Assembly: GCF_034702125.1 (NCBI RefSeq)
Contig: NC_085876.1
Location: 9,474,116 to 9,538,115 of the forward strand
From: Engraulis encrasicolus
Lineage: Eukaryota; Chordata; Actinopteri; Clupeiformes; Engraulidae
Length of the DNA: 64,000 bases
Reading direction: 5' to 3'
A model generated the notes under the pieces. That model made no database searches, had not been told where the DNA came from, and saw only the letters and a list, made by a program, of their open reading frames with translations. The position numbers and the translations under genes are program-made. This document shows positions 20,984-32,650 of the stretch, in pieces (within the stretch, counting starts at the first letter, position 1; every line of letters starts with the position of its first letter).

Positions 20984-23900
20984 ATGGCTAACACCGATCA
21001 CAATTACGCAAAGGACCCAAATGCCCCAAATACACCAAAATATATAGGCACACAATGTGCTGCTGTAGGGTGTTACAAGTCCACAGGAAGGAACAAGGAG
21101 GTGGCATTTCATTCATTTCCCAAAGAAAAAAAAAGGTATAGTTTCGTTTTGATAGCCTAAGCCTGATGTGCAGATGTCAGATGGGCACAATGATATTTGA
21201 GCAACATGATGAGAACATTGTGTGTCAAAAGACATAACTTTGTGTGCTTAACTTCTAATGCGAGCACAACATTTAATTTTCTAGGCCTACCGAGTACCTT
21301 TTTTCACTTCTGATTTAGAAATGCATACTGTCGATGATCTGCAAGGAAGGCTGTTTTCAATGTCCAGCACCTCCCACCACAGTTTTAGCATAGCATACGT
21401 CACCTAGAAACTATTATTTTGCTCGTATATAATACGCCAACGACGTGCCACATCAAGTGCTATATTAACTAATTGTCTTACCTTAAAAGGATGTGTTGGG
21501 TAGGCAGATGATGCCACCGTTATGTCGCCGTAAAACAAAGTTGGATAGCCTGCTAGCGCAACAACCCACTGCATGATGAATCGAGGCGCTGAAATGATCT
21601 GACAACTGTGCAGTGGGCTTTGTTTATTCGTGTTATGATGATGCCCACATATGCATCTAACATTTTCCTTTCAAAATTTAACTCAATTAACTTTAAAATC
21701 GCCAGACTAAACATATCCACGGCAAAGTATCCAGTCCTTGTCCTATTGAAGTGGAGAAACTCACATAGACTTTCCTCTGACGGAAACTCAATTTCAACAA
21801 AAAAGCCAGACCCCTATAATTTGTGTTGTATCTCCCCCTAGTGGCAAAATAGAAAACATGAACCAGCGCAAATGTTAACCAAGGATATCTGTGATATTAA
21901 AACACACTACTGTTATTTTCTGCAGGTGTGCAGAATGGATTAATAACATCAGGCGGGAGGACCTATGTGGTTTACAGACCGATGAAATGAAGCATAGGAA
22001 AGTATGCAGTGACCATTTCGCCATTTCACAATTTGTGAACCCATTGGACAGGTAGAGACATTGCCATTTCATATTCTGAAAATGACACTTGATACTCTAT
22101 AAGTTTTCAACATACTGTAAACCCAGATGTTTAGCCTGATTACTTGTGGTAATGTTGCAAATTCAAAACACACATATTCACAAAAAATAATTTAAAATGT
22201 TGGGTTGCTTTACAAAAAAAATACAACTAATTACATATTTAGAGAGCCACACATTGAGTGCTCCTCCTCTACCATTGCTGGCTTGAATCAAGCATAAGGC
22301 TTTTGCTCCTCACAAGCAGAGAGCGTCGTCAGGATCCGCAACAGGTTACACACACTGTATGACATGGAGAATCATGGCTTGTATTTATGTTCCTTCCAGG
22401 ATGCTGCAGTCATTCACCGTCTAGCCATGCCCCCTGTTCACCAAAGGCCATTCCAGTCCACTAACAAGAGGCCATCCCCCTCAACCTTTAAGAACTTTGC
22501 CATGCACTCAACAATTTGTATATTGCTGCACTCTGTATTGTGCATGTATTTGTTCTTTCCAGGATGCTGCAGTCATTCACTGTCTAGCCATGCCCCCTGT
22601 TCACCAAAGGCCATTCCAGTCCACTAACAAGAGGCCATCCCCCTCAACCTTTAAGAACTTTGCCATGCACTCAACAATTTGTATATTGCTGCACTCTGTA
22701 TTTTATATCACTGTGTATGCCTCCATCTTTTGGACTTTCATGGACTCATTCTGTTGCAACAGTTGAGATCCTTCCAGAACTGTAAGCTTATTTACATTGT
22801 CAGACCCCTTGCCTTTCATTGATGTTGACTGTGCATTGAACTATTGTCATTGTTTGATGACCTCTTTTATTTTTTAATTTCAACCCATATATGTTTGAAA
22901 AGTTCTAGACTTTTTCCATGGGATGTCTTCGTATTTGCGGAGTCACCTTATCCTGGTGTCATGTTTTCTGTTGATTGCCATTACCATCCTACATGTGTCT
23001 TCAAACCAAATCATATCTCAAATGTATTTATACATACTATATCTAGTTGACTCAAAGTGCTTTGGTGCCCTTGTCCTTGTGTTTGTCCTCACATTTGCCT
23101 GGAGTTCACATAATATTGTAAATCCTCCTGGATTTCACTTGTGCTTTAGCATCTTTATTACCTCCTTCGATTTACCCCCCCCCCCCCCCCCCCCCCCCCC
23201 CCCACCCCCCCCCCCCCCCCCCCCCCCAATTCAGTAAAGACAAAATAAATTTGAGTCTTTCCCAGTCTTCATCGCAGTCTGTTCATCTGAGTGGCAAAGC
23301 CTTTGTTCATTGTACAAAAAAGTCAATATATGTTCATTTGTGCAACACTAAAGTTTTGATTACACCTTCAACATTTTTTACTCAGACAATTCATAACTGG
23401 GCTTACAGTGTGTTTGTAGAAATATAAACATTACAATACTTTGCATTCTGCAGGAAATCTGGCCTACTGCCAATGGCCGTACCCTGGCTAGTAGACTGTC
23501 CCAACCCCCCTAAATCTCAAGACACAGTTCGTCCACCACCCCGAAAACGGGTCGCACTTGAAATTGAGACAACAGACTCAGAGATCCTGGATAGTAAGTG
23601 ATTTAATGGCAAATGGTGGTAACAGATACATTCTGAGTGTTGAACACTGCATAGGTAGTAGTCTGTGCATAAGTCTGTTGTTACAGTTGTCACATTTCTT
23701 TTTAGGCACTGATGTACTGGCCAGTGTCAGCAATGACAACACAGTGGAAAAACTGAAAAGAAAAATTGGCTGCTACAAATCAAAGCTGTCAAGGCTAAAG
23801 AAAAAGACACCATCTATCAGCAAACAAACATTAAAGAGGGAAATTTCCAAAGTATTGCCAAAACAAGCCGCACAATTTGTCAACGAGCAAATTGATAATG

Positions 23901-26597
23901 CCAAAAAAAAACCAAGGGCCATTCGGTGGAGCAACTTCATGAAAAGTTGGGCGTTACAGGTTAAGGGTACAGGGCCAAAAGCCTACCGAACCATGAGGAG
24001 AATTTTCAAGCTCCCTACAGCCAGGACCCTTTCAAATATCTTGCAGAGAGTAGACATCGGGCCGGGATGGCATGAACCTGTGCTGTATGCACTTAAACAT
24101 CAAGTGCAGCATATGGAAGAGCGAGATAGGCACGTTGCCATCACATTTGATGAAATTACATTGAAATGTAGCCTAAATTATAACATCTCGAAAGATGAAG
24201 TAGAAGGGTATGACGAAGGGGGAAGACCAGCCAACCATGCAGGGGTTTTCATGATCCGTAGTCTAACTGGGAAATGGAAACAACCCATAGGGTACTTCTT
24301 GTCATCTGGGACCATGAAGCATGGGGTCTTAAAAAACCAAAATCATGGAGGCGGTGGAAAAGGTGCTTGACACTGGCTTCACTCCCATGGTGCTGGTAAT
24401 GGACCAAGGCAGCAACAACCTGGCAGCCTGTAGAAACCTGGGTATAACAGAAGAAAAACCGTACTTCTTTGTCAAAAGCCAGAAGATTCATTTTTTATTC
24501 GACCCCCCCCATTTAATGAAAAACATCAGAAACAATTTGCGAAAATATGGATTTTACATAGGGGACAAATTGGCAGAATGGGGAGACATCACTGAAATGT
24601 TTAAAATTGATTCACAAAGACAACACCGAATGGCACCCAAGTTAACCCAACGGCATCTGTCCCTCACTGCCTTTTCAACAATGAGTGTGCCTCTCGCCAC
24701 TCAGGTAAGCCACAAGTGAAAACTGTCATGCAGGCGTATAACATTCAATTTACAATCTTTATCTATGGTCCTGAAAATGGGATTTTTTTTATTTTTTTAT
24801 TACAGGTTCTTAGTCATTCTGTTGCGGCTGCACTGCTCACCATGGCAGACATGGGGAAGCTAAGAGAGGGGGCAAAAACGACGGCAGATTTTGTAGCCCA
24901 CTTTAACCAGATGTTTGACTGCTTTAACAGTAGCACATTGTCCAGCAGCACACCACAAAAGGATGCCTTCAGAGAGACACATATTGATTTTATCAATGAG
25001 AGTATTAACTGGCTGGCATCTGTCAGATGTGCCAGTGGCAACAGCTTGAATTGCCTAAATGGTTGGAGGCATAACCTAAGAGCAATCAAGGAAATCTGGG
25101 CTGAATTGAAAGGTAGCAGCAATAAGGCATAATTATTCAAATTGAGCTTTGCTAATGCTAATGAGCTTTGTCCACCACTGCATGTTTTCTGCTGTTGGCC
25201 AATGTACTGTTTGTCATTTGCATTCACAGAGAAAGGATTTCAGTTTCTATTTACGAGGCACCTCAACCAGGACTGCCTGGAACACTTCTTTGGGGTGATC
25301 AGAGCGAAGGGCGGGCACAGGGACAATCCAGACCCTCAGCAATTCCGATTAGACTACAGGCAGGCCGTGCTAGACTATCTAATGACATTTGGGAGAAATA
25401 CAAATTGCGAACCGGAGGAAATACACCTATTGCTGCAATTGTCCCATTTGTTTGAGGTAGACGAAACACCCTTTCAAAAACAAAAGTGTCACACATGATT
25501 AGTATACTGTAAGTCTGTAATCTTTTGCAATGATTTTGTAGAGCTGCACTGAGTCATCGCAGATGGCAACTCCCCATCCATGCACCGCACTGACCATGCC
25601 TCACGAGGTACACGAAACACCCTTTCAAAAACAAAAGTGTCACACATGATTAGTATACTGTAAGTCTGTAATCATTTGCAATGATTTTGTAGAGCTGCAC
25701 TGAGTCATCGCAGATGGCAACTCCCCATCCATGCACCGCACTGACCATGCCTCACGAGGTACACGAAACACCCTTTCAAAAACAAAAGTGTCACACATGA
25801 TTAGTATACTGTAAGTCTGTAATCATTTGCAATGATTTTGTAGAGCTGCACTGAGTCATCGCAGATGGCAACTCCCCATCCATGCACCGCACTGACCATG
25901 CCTCACGAGGTACACGAAACACCCTTTCAAAAACAAAAGTGTCACACATGATTAGTATACTGTAAGTCTGTAATCATTTGCAATGATTTTGTAGAGCTGC
26001 ACTGAGTCATCGCAGATGGCAACTCCCCATCCATGCACCGCACTGACCATGCCTCACGTACAGTCTACTGATGAGGAACCCACATTCCCTGGACTGGACA
26101 ACACAGAGTTCATGAAGGGGCTGGACGTCATTGAGGGCAATGTGTCAGTGTACCTTGCTGGCTATGTGGCCTTCAGAGCCTCTGCCAAATTTGATTGCAA
26201 GAGTTGTGTTACGCTGTGGGAGGCAAACGAGGAGGACAGAGATACACTCAAGGAGAAATACACCTTTTTCAGATATAAGCAGTTCAGGGATGGGTTATTC
26301 CCACCAAGTGTTGTATTACAGCGTACAACAGAGCAAATTGAACACATTTTTAGATGCCAATACCCCCACATTTCTAAAGGGAAACATGTCCTGGCACTCT
26401 TAAAATCTGCAGTATATCAGAGTGTGAATTTGGATGCTGTTATATGTTCCGCCAGCTGTCTGTCCTGCAAAGAGTTCCTTGTTAATACATACTTATTGAT
26501 GAGGATAAAATTTCAACTGAAGGTGGGCAATCAGAACGCCAAAGCCATGAAAACAAAGAAATCAAGAAAATTAATGAAATTGACATCGGAATTTTGA
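20984..26597 (+). CDS. P-element-type THAP transposase (THAP9-like), one frameshift
   Basis: DNA cut-and-paste transposase. Exons: 20984-21135, 21926-22051, 23454-23593, 23706-24704, 24806-25112, 25230-25456, then 25542-25607, 25693-25758 and 25844-25909 (66-bp copies), and 25995-26597. All junctions are GT-AG and phases join. Without the three extra copies it is about 850 residues (human THAP9 is about 900). Residues 25-104 are a THAP zinc finger: C25, C30, C78, H81, W55, ending AVPW. A basic coiled-coil-like stretch follows (about 153-175). The RNase H-like core keeps its acidic residues: D near 288 (TFDEITLK), D near 372 (MDQGSNN) and E near 592 (NQDCLEHFFG), with DPPHLMKNIRNNL between. 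The start ATG is the first in frame and directly precedes the THAP domain. The frame breaks at a six-A run, 24331-24336; removing one A restores it. This could be real or a sequencing error. Confidence 0.88.
22380..22706 (+). repeat. 162-bp tandem duplication in intron 2
   Basis: Two units starting GTATTTATGTTCCTTCCAGG and its near copy at about 22546. Both contain CAGTCATTCAC, CTAGCCATGCCCCC and GCACTCAACAATTTG. The TTCCTTCCAGG at each start resembles a splice acceptor. Frames running through it are not supported as exons by phase. Confidence 0.85.
23177..23227. repeat. Poly-C tract
   Basis: About 50 C residues with one A, within intron 2 of the transposase gene. The assembled length is likely inaccurate. 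Confidence 0.9.
25454..26057 (+). repeat. 151-bp tandem repeat spanning a mini-intron and mini-exon, four units
   Basis: Units start at 25454, 25605, 25756 and 25907 with an exact 151-bp period. Units 2-4 are identical; unit 1 differs at two positions. Each unit carries an 85-bp intron (GTAGAC or GTACAC donor, TTTTGTAG acceptor) and 66 bp of phase-0 exon, so each extra copy could add 22 residues without changing frame. Confidence 0.95.
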
Positions 26598-26636
26598 CCC
26601 CCCCCCCCCCCCCCCCCCCACCCACACACACACACA
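26597..26636. repeat. Poly-C and CA run
   Basis: Follows the stop codon directly; low complexity. Confidence 0.9.
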
Positions 26637-26887
26637 CCTTTTTTACATGATTGGTATTGATTCCAGCCCCTGATCACAGTCAGGAACAATAATGTGGCCC
26701 CCAGATTTAAAAAAAAGTTTGGGGACCCCTGGCCTACAGTAGCTTCAGGTTGCAATGAACGACGGGCTGTGCATACTGCTGAAGACACCCAGGTGGAGCA
26801 GTGCATGTTATCTTGCTCCGACAACTAATTTTTTAATTATTTTTTTTTGTGTAAGGAATGTGTAATCTATATAAACAATGCTAATTA

Positions 26888-26893
26888 AATAAA
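26888..26893 (+). terminator. Polyadenylation signal of the P-type transposase gene
   Basis: AATAAA about 290 bp after the stop codon, in an AT-rich context. It is the first canonical signal downstream. Confidence 0.5.
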
Positions 26894-26939
26894 CATAGCC
26901 ATCATCAAGTTTATCTCTTCAGCATGCTTTTGACTCTTG

Positions 26940-28260
26940 ATCATTTCACCTCAGTAGAGCTGATTTCAAATGAATGTATGAGTCCCCCTCTCAGCTGGAG
27001 ATGATGTGCTGCGGGTTGTTCAGCCAGGGTGCCAGGGTAGTGCGTGAGGTGCATGTTCTGCTGTCCCAGGAATCTTGTACAGGTGGCTCTTCACACTAAA
27101 TCTGCCATATGTGGTGAGGAGTGACACAAAAAAGAAAAAATATGCATTATTGTGTTAAGCTTACATGCAATGTTGACTGAGTTGCTAAAAAACTGCCAAA
27201 CTTAAGGTATTCTCTGAGTTGCAGAAAAAGTAATGCATTGCTGTAATTAATGCGTTGCTGGTTATGGTTTATCATTTCCTGCCACTGACTTGAATTAAGT
27301 ATTAGTAATGTATCATTGTTTCCTGCTCGTGCGTGAAAATGCCTTAATCAATGTATAGTAGACATTCAAAACATTTGACTCCCAAGTCAGGTAAAAAACA
27401 CGTTTCGCCTCACATGCGTTGGCTCCCAAAAAGTTAACTGACATCGGTCATGAAAACACCTAGAAGTACTCTAGGGGCCTACAACAGTCAAATGATATCA
27501 TGCACATTTCCTGTTCACGTCAGGGTGAACATTAGGAGTGAAAATGGAAGTTTGGAATAAAAACCGGAACAACACAGCAGCAGAACTAACGTTGGTTTAG
27601 TGTACTTAGGCACGTATCCTTTTTCTGAAGAACTAGCACTTCTAGAAATTACACATGCCCATCGGACAAAATGTTCGCTGGCTGATGAAAATTTATGAAA
27701 CTGGCCGGGAGACTAAGGCTAAAATTCCAAACAACGACTGGGAGGAGATGTGTTAACTTCCATTTTATACTTACGAATAAAATAGTTATACTCAACATAG
27801 GCCTAATAATTTAACATCATAGACACTTAGCTGTCCATGGAGATATGCTAACGTTAACGGCCGACACACATCACCCACTGTCCAGAAAGATCCATGAATA
27901 CAACCATAATATTAAATCCATTTGATGACGAATATAAAGATAATGACGAACTTACTGCTAAGTGGATAGTTACTTGTCATATTTATGCAATACAAAAACA
28001 TTAAGCCACTTGCCTTTTCAGGAAGAGTCAGCGTTGCGTCTAGAAGTTCCCAAAAAGGAACTTTTTTGTAGAGTTGCCGTTTCCAGTCATCACGGGTTTT
28101 TTTTTTAATAAAACGTAGAAATCAACTATTAATCCCGTATCAAATGAATACAATGCGAAATAAGTGAATTTGATGAAAATGTGGTCGACAGAGAAAACAA
28201 CACACGGTTTCATTCCTCACTCATGTATGAGTCTGAACATTGTGTTATTTACATGGAACG
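26940..28260. other. Right arm of P-type transposon, no gene recognised
   Basis: Unique-looking sequence of about 1.3 kb with no long frame. It may hold 3' regulatory or transposition sequences. Confidence 0.4.
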
Positions 28261-28271
28261 TCCATATCTAA

Positions 28272-28288
28272 CAAAATCAAAATGGCGG
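28272..28288 (-). promoter_or_regulatory. Right subterminal inverted repeat
   Basis: Exact inverse match to 20915-20931. The minus strand reads CCGCCATTTTGATTTTG. Confidence 0.75.
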
Positions 28289-28313
28289 CGCGGTGACGCC
28301 ATAGAGGCAGCTG

Positions 28314-28341
28314 TTTCCGCTCTCTTCTTCTTTCCTCTCTG
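28314..28341 (-). repeat. Right terminal inverted repeat of P-type transposon
   Basis: Mirrors 20850-20877 with one mismatch. Confidence 0.9.
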
Positions 28342-28627
28342 CTATTAGTGTATTGTATTTAAATGTATTGTAAATACATTTGTATTTTTAAAGTAATGTG
28401 CTAAAGTGTGGTATTGTTAAATATACTATTAGTATATTCTATTTAAAGTCTATTTTAAGTACATTTGTATTTTAGAAGTAATGTGCTAAAGTGTTTTATT
28501 AAAAAATACACTATTAGTGTATTGTATTTAAATGTATTGTAAATACATTTGTATTTTTAAAGTAATGTGCTTAAGTGTGGTATTGTTAAATATACTATTA
28601 GTATATTCTATTTTAAGTCTATTTTAA

Positions 28628-29780
28628 AGGAGAATTCCGGCCAGTTTGGATTAATATCCCATCTTGGGTGGACCGAGGGAAAGGGATGAAAGGCAAAACC
28701 GCGAGAAATTTTCATGCCTGCTGCGCAAAGTTGTTCAATTGCGCTGTTTTCGGTTAAAACCTGACCCTTCGGGCACGTAATTGACCTGTTTTAAAGCTCC
28801 TAGCGTGCATTAAAACCCTTTTGAACGCTTTGGCCGTGGTGTGTGGGTCCATACAAGTCGATCTAGTGGTTCACATTTCCATTAGGAAGCATAGGTACGA
28901 TACAACAGGAGTTTTCGAAAGTGGCGCACCTACCTCTTTGAGCTTCCGCCTTCCAACTACGTCCGCAAAATGGTTCGCCAAAGTGATACTTCATAGTAAT
29001 CCATTTTATTTTTGTCCACCAAAGACGAGCCACAAGAAACATATTCACATGTTTTCATGCCCTGAGTTGTTATTGTCGCGCAGATACACTTCTCTGTCAC
29101 TGAACGCAGTGTAGTGACGTCACGGTGTCACATGACTCCTGAAAGGAACGCCATTCGCTCTTCCAGTTATTATACATAAGCGAGAAAGAGAGGCGCTGTC
29201 GTAATATACTGTTTGATATTTTGAGATGGATCCTCCGTTGGGGTAGTTCAATTGAAGAGTTTGGTGGCCATGGTTATCTTTTTCGAACCAGAATATTTGT
29301 TACAGATAAAGAATTATTCCTTCCAGGAGTCATGTGACACCGTGACGTCACTACACTGCGTTCAGTGACAGAGAAGTGTATCTGCGCGACAATAACAACT
29401 AAAATGGATTACTATGAAGTATCACTTTGGCGAACCATTTTGCGGACGTAGTTGGAAGGCGGAAGCTCAAAGAGGTAGGTGCGCCACTTTCGAAAACTCC
29501 TGTTGTATCGTACCTATGCTTCCTAATGGAAATGTGAACCACTAGATCGACTTGTATGGACCCACACACCACGGCCAAAGCGTTCAAAAGGGTTTTAATG
29601 CACGCTAGGAGCTATGAAACAGGTCAATTACGTGCCCGAAGGGTCAGGTTTTAACCGAAAACAGCGCAATTGAACAACTTTGCGCAGCAGGCATGAAAAT
29701 TTCTCGCGGTTTTGCCTTTCATCCCTTTCCCTCGGTCCACCCAAGATGGGATATTAATCCAAACTGGCCGGAATTCTCCT
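28628..29780. mobile_element. TTAA-flanked palindromic element
   Basis: A 1153-bp element with inverted arms of about 460-510 bp. It starts AGGAGAATTCCGGCCAG, mirrored at the end, and is flanked by TTAA (28624-28627, 29781-29784). Removing it and one TTAA restores the satellite unit. TTAA targets are used by piggyBac and Kolobok. The right arm lacks about 60 bp present on the left (near 29012-29070), and the 175-bp centre is unique. Mirror-image frames on both strands are by-products of the palindrome. Confidence 0.9.
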
Positions 29781-29929
29781 TTAAGTACATTTATATTTTA
29801 AAAGTAATGTGTTAAAGTGTAGTGTTATAAAATACACTATTAGTGTATTGTATTTAAATTTGTATTTTTAAAGTAATGTGCTAAAGATTGTTTTTAGAAA
29901 ATTAGTGTTGTGTATTTAAATGTATTGTA

Positions 29930-31160
29930 ACTATATTTACAAAATAAATAAACTAATTACTGGCCAAAGTACAGTCATTTTCCTAGCAAAAAATGTCTAT
30001 ATCTGGAACATGGACAAGAACCTCAATTTATGATGATGATGAATGACTCCCCTTTTTCCAGCATGAATTTTGGAAATAAACTACAAAAAAATCATACACA
30101 GTACACCATTATAGTAATGTATGGTATTAGAAAATGTACTGCTAGTTTAATGTATTAAACTTTGTTCTTAAAAATGTACTCAAACATAGTGTTAGAAAAT
30201 ATACATTATCAGTTATATATACCTAAACTTTATTTTACGACCTTTACAAATATGCATATTTTTTTGCATACTTACTATATTGCCTTTTTGACACTAATAT
30301 TAATTGTCTTTAATGAAATGTACTCACTTATAAAGATTTTATGTTATTTTTCTTGTTGTCTTGAACCACTTCAAGTGTATTTTAAGTGTATTTGTATTTT
30401 TAAAGTAATGTGCTTAAGTGTTGTATTTGAAAACATACTGTTAGTGTAGTATATTTTAGTGTATTTTAAGTGTATTTGTATTTTAAAAGTAATGTGCTAA
30501 AGTTTGGTATTAGAAAGAATATTTGAAACGTACTTAAAGTTAAGTATGATTTTAGTATATTAAGTACACTTGTACAAAGTTTGATTTTTAGTACCAAAAA
30601 GTCAACTTAAAATGTGTTAAAGCTCTACTTAATTATATTTCAAGTGTATTTAAGTATACTATAAGTTGTCCCAAAATAACATTCTTTAAATACACACTTT
30701 TGAAGTATATTTTAAATACAAAAATACATACTTATTAAGTATATTAAGTACACTTTTTTCACCTGGGTACTTTTTTAAACCATCATTTTAGTGTATTTTA
30801 ACCTAGGCTTATTTATTCATTATGCTTTGTAACATTAAATAACCTTCCACCTTCCATTTTGTTAATGTATTTTCATGGTAAAAACACCATATTGAAGAGC
30901 ACAAACAGATCTTAAAAAGGCATGTAAGGCCTTACCTATTAAACTTTTAAGCACAATACTGAAGTCTGTACTTAAGTTGTGTTATTAGTGTATTAAGTGC
31001 ACTTTAAGTGTACTTTTTGGTGCACAAATTAAACATGTAAAAGTGTCTTTAATTCGATAAAAGCATACCACCACCAATGATTTCTAAGTATTATAATTAA
31101 GTATATAAAAGTATACTTAAAGTGTACTACTCAAGACTATTACTTCAAGAACGTAATTGT
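29930..31160. other. AT-rich degenerate satellite interior, no gene
   Basis: Low-GC sequence with scattered ACTTAAGT-type words. 30162-30449 is open in one frame but has no domain. Contains the internal CACCTGGGT end near 30766. Confidence 0.5.
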
Positions 31161-31169
31161 GCCTGTTAA

Positions 31170-31330
31170 AGAGCAGGTAGTTGTGGTCTAGTGGTTAGAG
31201 TGCAGGTCTGTGGTTCAGTGAATTGTGGGTTCGAATCCTGGTTGAGGCAGTGGTTGTCGTCTGAAGTGAAGGTGAAAGGAAGGTTCATGTGAATGGCTAA
31301 TGGTTGTGAACAAGACAATGTACAATGGAA
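31170..31330 (+). mobile_element. tRNA-derived SINE
   Basis: Head with GTGGTCTAGTGGTTAGAG (box A) and GGGTTCGAATCC (box B, near 31228) and a closing CCTGG. It is followed by a GTGAAGGTGAAAGGAAGG body and ends near GGAAATGAGTAACTGGG. The surrounding satellite resumes afterwards. Not a functional tRNA gene. Confidence 0.75.
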
Positions 31331-31499
31331 ATGAGTAACTGGGTATTACATTAATGTTTTTTTCATATACTTTTGAAATATATTTAAAGTGTACTTAAAA
31401 TAAATATATTTGAAATGTGCTTAAAGTAAAATCTACTTGTAGTATACTTAAAATACATTTAGAGTCAATACACTTAAAATGTACTTAAAGCGATTTTTG

Positions 31500-32560
31500 T
31501 GAATATATTTGAAATGTACTTAAAGTAAGTATGTTTTTAGTATATTAAGTACACTTGTACAAAGTTTGATTTTAGTACAAAAAAGTCAACTTAAAATGTG
31601 ATTAAGCTCTACTTAATTATATTTCAAGTGTATTTAAGTATACTATAAGTTGTCCCAAAATAACACAACTTAAGTATGTACTTCTGCAGTATACTATAAA
31701 GTACTTTCTCATGACATTGAAATAGATTTCTAATGTACTTAAAATGTGCTTATCCGCATGCTAAAGTTCACATTAAACACATTTTAAAGTGACTTGGTTA
31801 GTATACTTATAATGTACTTAAAGTTAAATATATTTTTAGTATATTAAGTACACTTGTACAAAGTTTGATTTTAGTACAAAAAAGTCAACCTAAAATGTGA
31901 TTAAGCTCTACTTAATTATATTTCAAGTGTATTTAAGTATACTATAAGTTGTCCCAAAATAACACAACTTAAGTATGTACTTCTGCAGTATACTATAAAG
32001 TACTTTCTCATGACGTTAAAATAGATTTCTAATGTACTTAAAATGCACTTATCCACATGCTAAAGTTCACATTAAACACATTTTAAAGTGATTTGGTTAG
32101 TATACTTATAATGTACTTAAAATTAAGTATGTTTTTAGTATACTAAGTACACTTGTACAAAGTTTGATTTTAGTACAAAAAAAGTCAACTTAAAATGTGA
32201 TTAAGCTCTACTTAATTATATTTCAAGTGTATTTAAGTATACTATAAGTTGTCCCAAAATAACACAACTTAAGTATGTACTTCTGCAGTATACTATAAAG
32301 TACTTTCTCATGACGTTAAAATAGATTTCTAATGTACTTAAAATGCACTTATCCGCATGCTAAAGTAAACATTAAACACATTTTAAAGTGACTTGGTTAG
32401 TATACTTATAATGTACTTAAAGTTAAATATATTTTTAGTATATTAAGTACACTTATACAAAGTTTAATTTTAGTACAAAAAAGTCAACTTAAAATGTGTT
32501 TAAGCTCTACTTAATTATATTTCAAGTACATTTAAGTATACTATAAGTTGTCCCAAAATA
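31500..32560 (+). repeat. 300-bp satellite array
   Basis: The marker GTCAACTTAAAATGTG recurs at 31585, 31884, 32184 and 32483, giving a 299-300 bp period for about 3.3 units. Each unit holds CATGACGTTAAAATAGATTT and TATCCGCATGCTAAAG. A diverged start is also seen near 30600. Confidence 0.9.
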
Positions 32561-32650
32561 ACATTCTTTAAATACACACTTCAGAAGTACACTTTAAATA
32601 CAATAAAGCGTACTTATTAAGTATATATTAAGTACACTTTTTTTTTACTT

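Larger units (their letters stand above)
20850..28341 (+). mobile_element. Complete P-element-type transposon, 7.5 kb
   Basis: Inverted ends: CAGAGAGGAAAGAAGAAG opens the element and its complement closes it. 27 of the first 28 bases match. A 17-bp subterminal inverted repeat (20915-20931 and 28272-28288) lies 65 and 53 bp inside. Flanks are identical CTATTAG (20843-20849 and 28342-28348). Removing the element and one CTATTAG restores a normal 84-bp satellite unit, so the boundaries are exact. P elements are known for this plan: CA...TG termini, subterminal repeats and a 7-8 bp duplication. It contains one spliced THAP transposase gene. The 3' 1.4 kb has no gene I recognise. Confidence 0.9.
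19541..32650. mobile_element. 13 kb satellite-rich insertion with nested transposons
   Basis: The ends are roughly inverted: ACCCAGGTCAAAAAAATGTG on the left, and on the right a segment ending CACTTTTTTTTTACTTGGGG. A second internal end, CACTTTTTTCACCTGGGT, lies at about 30749-30766, so two nested elements of one family are possible. The interior is ACTTAAGTGTA-type satellite holding the P-type transposon, a TTAA palindrome and a SINE. The flanks join to the sequence seen uninterrupted at 39446-39990. No clear target duplication. Confidence 0.7.

Noticed and set aside
22364..22766. Additional transposase exon in the duplicated 162-bp units
   Set aside because: Exon 2 joins exon 3 in phase without it, and the translated duplication shows no P-type similarity.
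25454..26057. Regular 151-bp repeats considered as a CRISPR-like array
   Set aside because: Eukaryotic context, no repeat/spacer alternation, and units coincide with an exon-intron pair of the transposase gene.
28821..29587. Identical protein-like frames on opposite strands (28821-29114 plus, 29399-29587 minus)
   Set aside because: Mirror images caused by the palindrome at 28628-29780; no known domain.
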